Origin: Pseudomonas fluorescens HK44
GTDB taxonomy: Bacteria; Pseudomonadota; Gammaproteobacteria; Pseudomonadales; Pseudomonadaceae
Direction of reading: 5' to 3'
NCBI RefSeq assembly: GCF_000217955.3
Contig: NZ_AFOY02000015.1
Location: 1,240,001-1,304,000 of the forward strand
DNA: 64,000 nt
Shown here one piece after another: positions 1 through 7,746 of this stretch. The position numbers were made by a program, and so were the translations under genes. Position 1 is the stretch's first letter, and each line of letters starts with the position of its first letter. Under the pieces are notes generated by a model. It saw only the letters and a program-made list of their open reading frames with translations. It was not told where the DNA came from and did no database searches.

Positions 1-1272
1 AGGTGGCGAGCCCTTGTTGAGGGCCGTTTCCATTGACGCCATACGGCGCAGCGCAGCTTACGACGCACCCAGCCATCAAGCTTCTCCAGTGCTCGCTTGC
101 CCTGAGTCAACTTGAAGTAGCCAGCCCAACCGCGCAGCACAGGATTTATTCGCTCAATGACGGTTGCCATCTTGCACCCCCGCGCTCCGCGCAGTAGCTC
201 TCTGAGTCGGTCGCGCAAGCGATCCAGACTCATGGTTGCCACTCTCAGTCTCGGAGGCTGATGCCAGCTCATCCCGTAACCCAAATAGTCACAGACCCAA
301 GTCCGTGCCACGCGACTCTTTTCCCGGTTCAGCGTCAGTTTCAGGCGCTGATTCAAGAAGCACTCGACACCGGCCATCACTCGTTCACCCGCACGACGAC
401 TGCGCACGTAAATGTTTGCGTCGTCGGCATAGCGCACGAAACGATGGCCCCGCCGTTCCAGCTCGCGGTCGAGTTCGTTGAGCAGGATGTTCGACAGCAA
501 CGGCGAGAGCGGGCCGCCTTGCGGCGTCCCTTCCTGCCGTCGGCTGACGAGCCCACCTGACATGGACCCCCGCTTCGAGATAACGACGTATGAGCGTGAG
601 CACGCGTTTGTCTGCGATTTGGCGCGCCACATAGGCCATCAACACATCGTGGTTGACCCGATCAAAGAATTTCTCCAGATCGAGTTCTACACACCAACGG
701 TAGCCTGCGGCCACATGGGCACGGGCTGTTTCGATGGCTTGGTGGGCGCTTCTGCCCGGACGAAAACCGTAGCTGTAGTCCGAGAACAGAGGATCGAAGA
801 TCGGTGTGAGCTGTTGCAGTAGAGCTTGCTGGATCAGGCGATCCATCACATTGGGGATACCCAACTGACGGATTCCGCCTTTGGGTTTTGGGATTTCGAC
901 GGCGCGTACACCTTGCGGATGGTACTCACCGGCCAGCAACCGAACCTTGAGGATCGGCCAATACTGTTTCACGTAGCCCGCCAAGTCGTCGACCGTCATG
1001 CCATCGGCACCCGGTGCGCCCTTGTTGCTAACTACGCGTTGATACGCACGCTTGAGGTTAGCCGGTGCAAGCACCCGCTCCATCAACGTGTCCGGCTCCG
1101 CGTTCGTCCACGTCACAGACGCCGCCAATACCTCTGCGCTGTCAGCCGTCGTCCTCGGATACTGTCCGGGACTCGGAGTAACAGTCTTCTCTGGGAGAAA
1201 TTTCTGCATTTCGGTATTCAACGAGACTCTGACGCCTACTGGCGGCATAACCTGTTCGGCCCTTGGTGACAC
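1..1272 (-). pseudogene. ltrA: Group II intron reverse transcriptase/maturase, frameshifted and partial
   Basis: The N-terminal frame (1272 down to about 565) shows RT blocks of group II maturases: KGAPGADGMTVDDL, PKPKGGIRQLGIPNVMDRL, YGFRPGRSAHQAI and ELDLEKFFDRVNHD. Near 564-565 one extra base (G on the plus strand) moves the rest to another frame, where RT and maturase sequence can be followed to the left edge and the start of the window reads KLRCAVWRQWKRPS. The main frame therefore ends in nonsense at 385. The YADD-containing region lies only in the second frame, so no active enzyme is expected. The start is uncertain; a second in-frame Met near 1209 is also possible. Confidence 0.85.
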
Positions 1273-1675
1273 GGTTATTCGCCACTTACTTCGGCCTCGG
1301 CTGACTTCTGCACGCTCATCCCGTCATCTCGCGACGCTCGGTAGCACAGTGGCAAACGTGCAGATCTCCCAGGGTAATTCGCGCGACCTTCCTGCTTATG
1401 CCTGTCGGATCTACGTCGCAGCGTCCCGTGCAAGTATTGGGCTTTGAGGAAGTTTGCCCCCTTACCCCGCTGCGCCGCCTCTATCCGCTTCCTGTTCGTC
1501 AGGCCAGCATTTTGCCTCGGGCTTCCTTCAGATTCGCAGTCACCCGCGACACCCTTGCCTCTGGCTAACACTTCCCCTTGCCGGGTGTGTAGAGGACTTT
1601 CACCTCCAAGTCACCAGCGTGGCCACCACAGCCAAGCTGGTTGCGCTTACGCGCAACGCGCCATGCCTGGCGCAC
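1..1675 (-). mobile_element. Group II intron (class C-like), 3' part outside window
   Basis: On the minus strand the element begins with GTGCGCCAGG at 1675, matching the GUGYG start of group II introns, runs through about 400 bases of structured leader and then into a reverse transcriptase/maturase frame that leaves the window at base 1. The base before the intron start lies a few nucleotides after the T-run of a Rho-independent terminator. Bacterial class C introns are known to insert just downstream of such hairpins, so class C is inferred. The 3' domains V and VI are outside the window. The encoded maturase is frameshifted, so this copy could move only with help in trans. Confidence 0.8.
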
Positions 1676-1679
1676 AAAC

Positions 1680-1706
1680 GAAAAAGCCCAGCATCATACT
1701 GGGCTT
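1680..1706 (-). terminator. Rho-independent terminator of the DUF5329 gene
   Basis: Read on the minus strand, AGCCCAG and CTGGGCT form a 7-bp stem around a 7-base loop, followed by five T. It lies 19 bases past the stop codon at 1725 and ends about five bases before the group II intron start. Confidence 0.8.
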
Positions 1707-1724
1707 ATTCGACTTCAGACTGAC

Positions 1725-2123
1725 TCAATGAAGCTGACGCTGCCTTTGTAGCTCGGTCTTCAGCCAGAGGCTTGCGGGTTGTACACCTGCTGGGCATCGC
1801 ACTTCATAGAGACTGCCACTCATGCTGCTTTTAGTGGCCGCCAGATCGATGAAGTCTTCTGCACTGCCGATCATGTTCTTGCCTTCGAGGTAGTTCAGCT
1901 TTTTCTCCAGATGCGCCCGAGCCTGGGGACCCGGATATTCGCTTGCGTTACGCACGAACCGGCACTCACTGTGCTCGACAAAATCCAGCAGGCTCTTTAT
2001 TTCTTGAGCGGCTTGAGGTGAGGTTTGAGCCTGCGCATTGGCCACCATCGCGATCAGACCAATACCCGCCGCCATCAGCCATTGGCTGACAGGCCGAGCC
2101 ATCCTTGCTGTCAGAATCCGCAT
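1725..2123 (-). CDS. DUF5329 (YfeK-like) secreted protein
   Basis: A 132-residue protein with an N-terminal signal peptide (hydrophobic stretch at about residues 14-31, ANAQAQ cleavage region) and a mature domain typical of DUF5329: EIKSLLDFVEHSECRF, HLEKKLNYLEGK, EDFIDLAATKSSMSG and a final VRCP with WLKTEL. The two mature cysteines could form a disulfide. Family function is unknown; a periplasmic location is inferred from the signal peptide. A good terminator follows directly. The upstream neighbour on the same strand is a small lipoprotein gene 32 bases away, so the two may be co-transcribed. Confidence 0.8.
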   Translation of the reverse strand: MRILTARMARPVSQWLMAAGIGLIAMVANAQAQTSPQAAQEIKSLLDFVEHSECRFVRNASEYPGPQARAHLEKKLNYLEGKNMIGSAEDFIDLAATKSSMSGSLYEVRCPAGVQPASLWLKTELQRQRQLH

Positions 2124-2155
2124 GACCTTTCCTCGTCCCGACCAGGCTTCAAGCG

Positions 2156-2392
2156 TCAGTCGTCTCTGTTGTCATGATCACGATTGTGGTAACGACCTTC
2201 GCCCTGATCATTGTCACGACGCTCGTATCCACGGCCATCATGGCGATCATAACTACGGTGATACTCACGACCATGATCACGGCCTCGGTCATGATCTCGA
2301 CCGTACCCGTCTCCATCTTCCCAGTAAGGCCAGCAGCCTCCCAGCAGGAGAGAGCTTGAAATGGCCAGGATCATTATCGCTGTGCGCTTCAT
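2156..2392 (-). CDS. Small His/Asp/Arg-rich lipoprotein
   Basis: A 78-residue protein with a signal sequence ending in a lipobox (LLLGGC), so Cys20 is the probable lipidated residue. The mature part is very low in complexity: WPYWEDGDGYG followed by a run of Asp, His, Arg, Gly and Tyr (DRGRDHGREYHRSYDRHDGRGYERRDND). AGGA precedes the ATG at a suitable distance. Its first 23 residues closely match a second small gene at 3789-3941, so the two are paralogues. The charged tail resembles metal-binding or nucleating low-complexity segments, but no function can be assigned. Confidence 0.7.
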   Translation of the reverse strand: MKRTAIMILAISSSLLLGGCWPYWEDGDGYGRDHDRGRDHGREYHRSYDRHDGRGYERRDNDQGEGRYHNRDHDNRDD

Positions 2393-2548
2393 ATGAACAT
2401 CCTAAAAGCAAGGGTCAGTGCTACGGAGAAGGATTGTCGCTACCCGCAAGTTTAGTCTGGAGAGCGCTCAACCATAGTTACGACCATCAAGCAGATCAAT
2501 GATTCATTAGTGAGCGATGGCACCTCCAAAAATCAGATTCCGCGATCA

Positions 2549-2791
2549 TCAAGCCTGACCGATTGCAGGGGCGTTACCGGTGCGTCTCGCGATTTCGATC
2601 CCCCAGTCCAGAGCATCTTCCATGTCCAGCAGATGCGGTTTTGGGTCATGGTCCTCAAAGAGGACCGTGCCGTCGGGCTGGTAAACACCGATGAACATCT
2701 GCAACGAGCCGTCCCTCAGAATCTTGGCTTTCACCTCGATCTTGCGTCCGTTCGAAAGCGTTTCCGAGTGGATCATATGGCGCTCAGTCAT
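2549..2791 (-). CDS. Hypothetical protein, 80 aa
   Basis: The frame is open further upstream, but the start at 2791 (MTERHMIHSE) is preferred because AGAGG lies about ten bases before it. The protein is soluble, with no signal peptide or membrane segment. A central stretch (RKIEVKAKILRDGSLQMFIGVYQPDGTVLFED) looks like a beta-hairpin domain, followed by a helix (DMEDALDWGIEIARRTG). I recognise the general look of small conserved Pseudomonas hypothetical proteins but no named family. Confidence 0.55.
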   Translation of the reverse strand: MTERHMIHSETLSNGRKIEVKAKILRDGSLQMFIGVYQPDGTVLFEDHDPKPHLLDMEDALDWGIEIARRTGNAPAIGQA

Positions 2792-2835
2792 TGCTGCATC
2801 CCTCTGTTGGTTGATCGTCGAGTAACCCGCACTAA

Positions 2836-2862
2836 AGAGCCCACCGCGTACGGGCTTTTTTT
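2836..2862 (+). terminator. Possible Rho-independent terminator
   Basis: AGCCC and GGGCT pair across a nine-base loop and are followed by seven T on the plus strand. No convincing plus-strand gene lies directly upstream, so it may belong to a lost gene or be incidental. Confidence 0.4.
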
Positions 2863-3066
2863 GCTCCTGTGTAAACTCTCGACAGCGTGCCACTATCGCA
2901 GTTCGAACTTTGGCTTCGCCGCGCCCTCTACAGTTCTAGTGCTCTCTCTATCGTCAATGCACTGACGAGAGCAGCTTGGCAACCGGAAACAACAACGCAC
3001 GTTTCAAAATGCTCAATAGTCAAAATAGCAGTCTGAACACAAAAACTACTTATTGAGGTGCACAGC

Positions 3067-3504
3067 ATGCGAATCACACTGCTTACCCTTGCTCTAGGTG
3101 CCCTGATCACACAAGGAGCAATGGCCGCTGGAGATGGCGACGCAGCCGTTGGCGGGGGCCTTGGCGGCGCGCTGGGCAACATAGTCGGTCAGAAAATGGG
3201 CGGAAGCACCGGTGCAGCGATCGGCGCGGGTGTAGGGGGCGCTGCAGGCAGCGCTGTCGCTGCGCCGAGGGGCAACAAAACCAACGCAGCGATCGGCGGC
3301 GGGCTCGGGTCGGCGGGGGGCTCGGTCGTTGGTCATCAGTTGGGGGGCTCAACCGGCTCCACCATTGGCGCAGGCCTCGGCGGTGCCGCGGGCGGCGCAC
3401 TCGGCAATAACCTGTCCGACGATAATCGCCATCGTGGCTCAGAGGGCAGAGGTTACAACGGTAAACACCATCATAAATACAAGAATAAATATAAACACGA
3501 TTAA
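3067..3504 (+). CDS. Glycine-zipper domain protein, exported
   Basis: A 145-residue protein starting at the ATG at 3067, six bases after TGAGGTG; a GTG nine bases upstream is less likely because it overlaps that ribosome binding site. Residues 1-20 form a signal peptide (ITQGAMA/AG). The body is a long glycine-zipper with the unit GGGLG...GGSTGAAIGAGVGGAAG appearing at least twice (about residues 29-60 and 78-116). The tail is rich in His, Lys, Tyr and Asn. Glycine zippers mediate tight helix packing in membrane-associated proteins of the OmpA/Rickettsia 17-kDa kind. There is no lipobox. A terminator follows directly, so it is probably monocistronic. Confidence 0.75.
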   Translation: MRITLLTLALGALITQGAMAAGDGDAAVGGGLGGALGNIVGQKMGGSTGAAIGAGVGGAAGSAVAAPRGNKTNAAIGGGLGSAGGSVVGHQLGGSTGSTIGAGLGGAAGGALGNNLSDDNRHRGSEGRGYNGKHHHKYKNKYKHD

Positions 3505-3527
3505 AGGGTTGAGTTGACGTGCACGTT

Positions 3528-3554
3528 TAAGCCCGATCTCGCGTCGGGCTTTTC
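3528..3554 (+). terminator. Terminator of the glycine-zipper gene
   Basis: AGCCCGA and TCGGGCT form a 7-bp stem with a seven-base loop followed by TTTT, 26 bases after the stop codon at 3504. Confidence 0.8.
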
Positions 3555-3788
3555 CCTTCGATCCCGTCATACCTTTGTCACACCTGGCAAGCATACTGGG
3601 ACCAGCCAAAAGGATTTGGCCCTATCTACAGGCCCATCTCCAGAAAATACGCCCCCCCCCCCGTAGAGACTCCTTTCTTTGCCGGCATCGCTCTACCCGC
3701 TACCATTTGCTATACGACGCCCTCCAGCCGGCAGTCAATGAGACTGCCGGGCTCGACATCAATCTATCCTGGCTCCGCTACATCGAAC

Positions 3789-3941
3789 TCATGCATGGCG
3801 ATACTCTTGTGCCTGATGATAGTCACCGTAGTAACGCCCACGATCATGTCCGCGACGGTCATGGTCATGCCAATACGGCCAGCAACCGCCAAGTAACAAC
3901 GCTGCCGACACCACAAAAATCAAAGCAGTTGTGCGTTTCAT
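3789..3941 (-). CDS. Small His/Asp-rich lipoprotein, paralogue of 2156-2392
   Basis: A 50-residue frame. It begins MKRTTALIFVVSAALLLGGC, with a lipobox at Cys20, and continues WPYWHDHDRRGHDRGRYYGD before a short tail. GGAG lies eight bases before the ATG. The signal peptide, the LLLGGCWPYW core and the charged low-complexity tail parallel the 78-residue lipoprotein 1.4 kb away. This copy is shorter and may have lost part of the tail. Function unknown. Confidence 0.6.
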   Translation of the reverse strand: MKRTTALIFVVSAALLLGGCWPYWHDHDRRGHDRGRYYGDYHQAQEYRHA

Positions 3942-4056
3942 TTGATCATCTCCGGGCAGGCCAGTGCCTGACGTTATAGTTGTTTGATGTCCTCATATTG
4001 AGGAGGTTCAAAACACCCGGTTGCTGAAGACCCCACCCCCACTGAATCGAAACCTA

Positions 4057-4260
4057 TCAATCATCCGCCTTGAAGTCCCCGAACTCGTTGGGCAGTTCCA
4101 TCCAGGCATCAAGAGATGCGATCTGCCGTGCTACAGCCGCATCCCATTCCGAGCCTACGGCCCTGTTCTCACGCATCATCTTGTGAACGGCGACCGTAGC
4201 CTCTTCATATTCATGATGAACCTCTAACGCTGTCGCCAAAAACTCTTCTTGCCGGTTCAT
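4057..4260 (-). CDS. Hypothetical protein, 67 aa
   Basis: The start at 4260 (MNRQEEFLATALEVHHEYEE) is chosen because GGAG stands eight bases upstream; the frame is open farther but that extension looks non-coding. The protein is acidic, predicted mostly helical and cytoplasmic (EVHHEYEEATVAVHKMMRE, AAVARQIASLDAWMELPNEF). No family recognised. Confidence 0.5.
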   Translation of the reverse strand: MNRQEEFLATALEVHHEYEEATVAVHKMMRENRAVGSEWDAAVARQIASLDAWMELPNEFGDFKADD

Positions 4261-4853
4261 AGGGGCGCTCCAAGGACAGGTAAGAAGTATTGACCCGCAA
4301 CCACTGGCGCGCCAATCGGCAAGGAGTCGTACATCGGATGTGTCTGTCGGCCACCACGAGCCGGCGAGAAGGTTTTTGAGTGAGAGGGTCAAGCGGTCGA
4401 AGAGAAGAGGGATCAATGAGCCCAACGCACTGGTGCGCGAGCAGTTGGCCAAAGTCGCAGCTACTTTTCCCTGTATCGGCAATCAGACTCATTGATCGTT
4501 GCCCAGCTCAATGTTGGGCGATTTCCATTTAGCCAAATGGAGATGCATTGGCACACAGACAGCGTGCTATGCACTATTTTTTTAACAAAGCAGCTTCTGC
4601 ACGTCTAATAACCTTTTGCCCCGTCCTTATAGGCTCAGGAAATAACCCCCCGCCCTTCACCTGGGTGCCCGGCTCATACTGACCACTACACGTATCCTTA
4701 TAATGGAATCTGTGATGAGACATCTCGCTCTCATCTTGAGGATGCGCAGTAGCAACACATCAATCATTCCCGTGGTGCGGTCGACCCTCCCATCAGTCTT
4801 TGACGGGACACCCAAAACCTGCACAATTGCCGGCTTTTTCGCGATAGAAAGTC
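4261..4853. other. Stretch without a supported gene
   Basis: Short frames exist on both strands but none has a ribosome binding site together with protein-like composition. The left part (4261-4490) only carries the upstream extension of the 67-residue gene. It probably represents decayed island DNA. Confidence 0.4.
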
Positions 4854-5054
4854 TCCCAACGGATTGTAATTCTGGGAAATGCCGGTAGCGGCAAATCTAC
4901 ACCCGCCCGCCCCCTCGGCAAGCGCCTGAGCCTGCCCCTGGTGCACCTGGAAACACTGTTCTGGAAGCCCGGCTGGCTCGGGCCCGAAGCTGAGCAGTTC
5001 CACGCAAGGGTCCCAGCGATCGCACCGGATGCCTGGATTTGTGAAGGCTGCTAA
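4854..5054 (+). pseudogene. Remnant of a P-loop nucleotide-kinase-like protein
   Basis: In one plus-strand frame the sequence reads QRIVILGNAGSGKSTPARPLGKRLSLP, a Walker A loop, followed by VHLETLFWKPGWLGPEAEQFHARV and DAWICEGC before a stop at 5052. This is the N-terminal part of AAA/adenylate-kinase-like proteins of the FlaR (DNA topology modulation) kind, usually about 170 residues with CEGNY at this point. No start codon remains in frame, and after the stop only short traces (PKRWAYPNEIH) can be read. Confidence 0.55.
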
Positions 5055-5979
5055 CTGGGCGTCGAGCCTAAGCGCTGGGCATATCCGAACGAAATACACT
5101 AACTTCAACTTGCGCGACAAGAGTTTCAAGTAGCGCATATGTTGAATTTTTATAGAAGCGGAAGGCTGTAGCTTACAAACACCCGGTTCTGATCTTGATC
5201 ACGAGCGGCCTCGCTGTTGGATTTACCATTACGCCAGCCGAATCCGACACCTTTTAGTGCTCCCGACTGAAGGACGTAATCCAGGCTGAAATCCCTCTCC
5301 CATTCTTTCTGGGTGACGCCGGAAGTCGTCTTGATATTGTCCCCGGACAGGTAGATGACCGAGGCTTTCAGGCCAGGGATACCCAAGGGAGCGAAATCAT
5401 AAGCGTACTGCCCGAAAGCCGTGCGTTCGCCTGCACGGGTGAAGCTTTGGATCAGGCGATCGGTATACAGGTAAAGGCTTGCCCCACCGGCCCCCTTGTC
5501 AACCAGGCTACCCTGGTTGAGTTGAGTGAAGTTGCTGCCGTCCGACACGCTTTGATAGCCTGCGGTGACCGTATGGCCGCCAAGGCTGTAAATCAATGCC
5601 GCACTCCAGGTTCGGTTGTCGATCTCACCATTTCCGTTTTTGGTGTAGCCACTGATTCTGTAGCCCGAAGTACCGGAGCTGTTTTCGCCTGACGAGTCAG
5701 TCTTGAAGTAGCGCAGGTCGGTTTTCAGCGATTGATTGTCCGAGATCGCCAGCGTGTGCATCAGTCCGAAAAACTGCTGGGTGTAATAGTTATCGAGGTT
5801 GGCGTAGTAGTACTGGGCGGTCAGGTCTTTGCCGAGCTTCCAGTCACCGCCGGCGAAGTTGAACTGATTGCTTTCTCGGGTACCGCCAACAGCGGCAAGT
5901 CCCGTCCGATCCGTTGAGCCGCGGCCTGTTGCATGTTCGATCCTGCCCCCGGTAAGCGTCAGGTTCTGGAACTCGCTAG

Positions 5980-7170
5980 GGAAGTTCTGAAGTACCCACC
6001 GATTTTTGATGCCTTCTCTGCGTGAGGTTCAAAAAACGCTGATTTGGTCGAAAAGCAGACCTTTCCACTCTTTAATTCATGATTTTTCCTCTAATCGCGC
6101 TGTTTCAGGGCGATTAGCCCGCATTACAGGCGCACCTCTCCTGCATTCAACAATCGTTTTCGCACCATCCACAAGTTCGACAAGGCGAACAACGTCGTCT
6201 GTTGAGCGATGTTTTTCGTCAGACCACGAAAGCGCACTTTCGTATAGCCAAACTGGCGCTTGATCACTCGAAATGGGTGCTCAACCTTGGCTCTGACTTG
6301 CGCTTTCGCATACTCAATTCCGCGTAGCGCACTGCCGATCACCGTGTCTTTGCCATGCTCTTTGTACGAACTGGGCCGTGCAGAAATCGACCAGATCATC
6401 TTGCGATCCTGATGTTCCGGGCGCTTCTGCACCCCGGTGTAACCGGCATCGCCACAGACGTGAACCTCTTCCCCATGAAGCAGTTGATCCACTTGTGTCA
6501 CGTCCGCCACGTTGGCAGGAGTACCGACCACGCTATGAACCAAGCCCGAATCCGCATCGACGCCAATGTGGGATTTCATTCCAAAATAGTACTGATTTCC
6601 TTTCTTGGTCTGATGCATCTCGGGATCGCGTTTCTTGTCTTTATTCTTGGTTGAGCTGGGGGCATGAATGATCGTCGCATCCACTATCGTTCCGTGGCGC
6701 AACATCAATCCACGCTCACCCAGATAACCGTTGATAACCTGCAAAATCCCGCCCGCCAGGTCATGCTTCTCCAGCAAGCGGCGGAAGTTGAGGATCGTGG
6801 TTTCGTCAGGAATTCGATCCAGATGCAGCCCTGCAAACTGACGCAGGATCATCGTTTCATACAGCGATTCCTCCATCGCCGGATCGCTGTAGCCGAACCA
6901 GTTCTGCATCAGATGAACCCGCAACATGGCCAGCAACGGATACGCCGGACGACCGCCTTCACCCTTTGGATAATGCGGTTCGATCAAGGCAATCAACCCC
7001 TTCCAGGGCACGACTTGATCCATCTCGATCAGGAAGCGCTCACGGCGGGTTTGCTTACGTTTGCCGGCATACTCGGCATCGGCGAAGGACATCTGTTTCA
7101 TCGGGGCTCAACCGGTCGATTCGTGTGAGGGGGTATTTCACCAGAGTTGGAAGTCTTTTTCAGAGTTTCC
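5980..7170 (-). mobile_element. IS5-family insertion sequence, complete
   Basis: A 1191-bp element with imperfect terminal inverted repeats (GGAAGTTCTGA at the left; GGAAACTCTGA when the right end is read inward), flanked by CTAG at 5976-5979 and 7171-7174. CTAG fits the YTAR 4-bp target duplication of the IS5 group. It contains one intact transposase gene. Fragments of the same or a very close element occur at 45791-46253, 52189-53293 and 54350-54581. Confidence 0.9.
6124..7101 (-). CDS. IS5-family transposase
   Basis: A 325-residue transposase of normal length. The N-terminal DUF772-like region (residues 1-125) contains HYPKGEGGRPAYPLLAMLRV and IPDETTILNFRRLLEKH. The DDE catalytic core shows the first Asp in GTIVDATIIHAP, the second in VHVCGDAGYTGVQ and the Glu in RAKVEHPFRVIKRQFGYTK. 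The ATG at 7101 overlaps by four bases (ATGA) the stop codon of the truncated porin frame that reads into the IS, so porin transcription and translation could feed the transposase. It looks fully intact. Confidence 0.95.
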   Translation of the reverse strand: MKQMSFADAEYAGKRKQTRRERFLIEMDQVVPWKGLIALIEPHYPKGEGGRPAYPLLAMLRVHLMQNWFGYSDPAMEESLYETMILRQFAGLHLDRIPDETTILNFRRLLEKHDLAGGILQVINGYLGERGLMLRHGTIVDATIIHAPSSTKNKDKKRDPEMHQTKKGNQYYFGMKSHIGVDADSGLVHSVVGTPANVADVTQVDQLLHGEEVHVCGDAGYTGVQKRPEHQDRKMIWSISARPSSYKEHGKDTVIGSALRGIEYAKAQVRAKVEHPFRVIKRQFGYTKVRFRGLTKNIAQQTTLFALSNLWMVRKRLLNAGEVRL

Positions 7171-7746
7171 CTAGAGGTGATCTGGCCGCCTTCGAAGGTT
7201 TGTGGAAGCAGACGTCCATCGTTGGCCACCAGAATCGGAAGTTTCGGAATCAACGTGCCATAGCGCAGTTCAGTCTTAGACATTTTGACTTTGCCGGTCA
7301 GCCCCAGCCGGCTCCACTCGTTGACGGCGCTGTTGTCACTGTCCGAAGGAATCATGGTGCTGCCGACATGCCGTGCCTTGCTGCTGTCCAGGGTAACCCC
7401 CAACAATCCCAAGGCATCGACACCAAAACCGATTGTGCCATCGGTGTATCCCGACTTGTAATCCAGCATGAAGCCTTGCGCCCACTCTTCGGTTTTCGAA
7501 GGCGTGGCAGTTCCATCGCGATTGTCATTATTGAAGTAGAAGTTTTTCATTCCCAGTGTGGCTTTTCCGTCACTCAGGAAATCGGCATAAGCCTGGGTAC
7601 TTAACGTAATACTGCTCAGCACAAAAATTGTAGCAATTGCTTTTACTGTCATTTACAGCACTCCTGCTTTTCTTATTTTAATTAGATCAACAAACACAAA
7701 AGCCCATCCATTCACTAAGGGGCAAATAGATGGCCGCTGGAATTAC

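Larger units (their letters stand above)
5150..7652 (-). pseudogene. OprD-family outer membrane porin, interrupted by IS5-family element
   Basis: The N-terminal part (7652 down to 7171) has a signal peptide (TLSTQAYA/DFL), the DGKATLGMKNFYFNND start typical of OprD porins and the GGQITS motif. The rest (5975 down to 5150) continues EFQNLTLTGGRIEHATGRGSTDR through the beta-strand repeats to a C-terminal RVFVSYSLPLL. The IS sits between them at a CTAG target. Removing the IS and one CTAG copy joins the parts in frame into 435 residues, a normal length for the family, so the insertion looks recent. An AGGAG site precedes the start. It is the last gene of the peptidase-transporter-porin unit and would carry substrate through the outer membrane. 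Confidence 0.9.

Noticed and set aside
2174..2359. Ile/Thr/Val-rich 61-codon plus-strand frame
   Set aside because: Antisense of the His/Asp/Arg-rich lipoprotein gene; the odd composition is explained by the complementary codons.
3652..3662. Run of 11 C as a possible phase-variation tract
   Set aside because: It is not inside or directly before any supported gene, so switching would have no evident effect.
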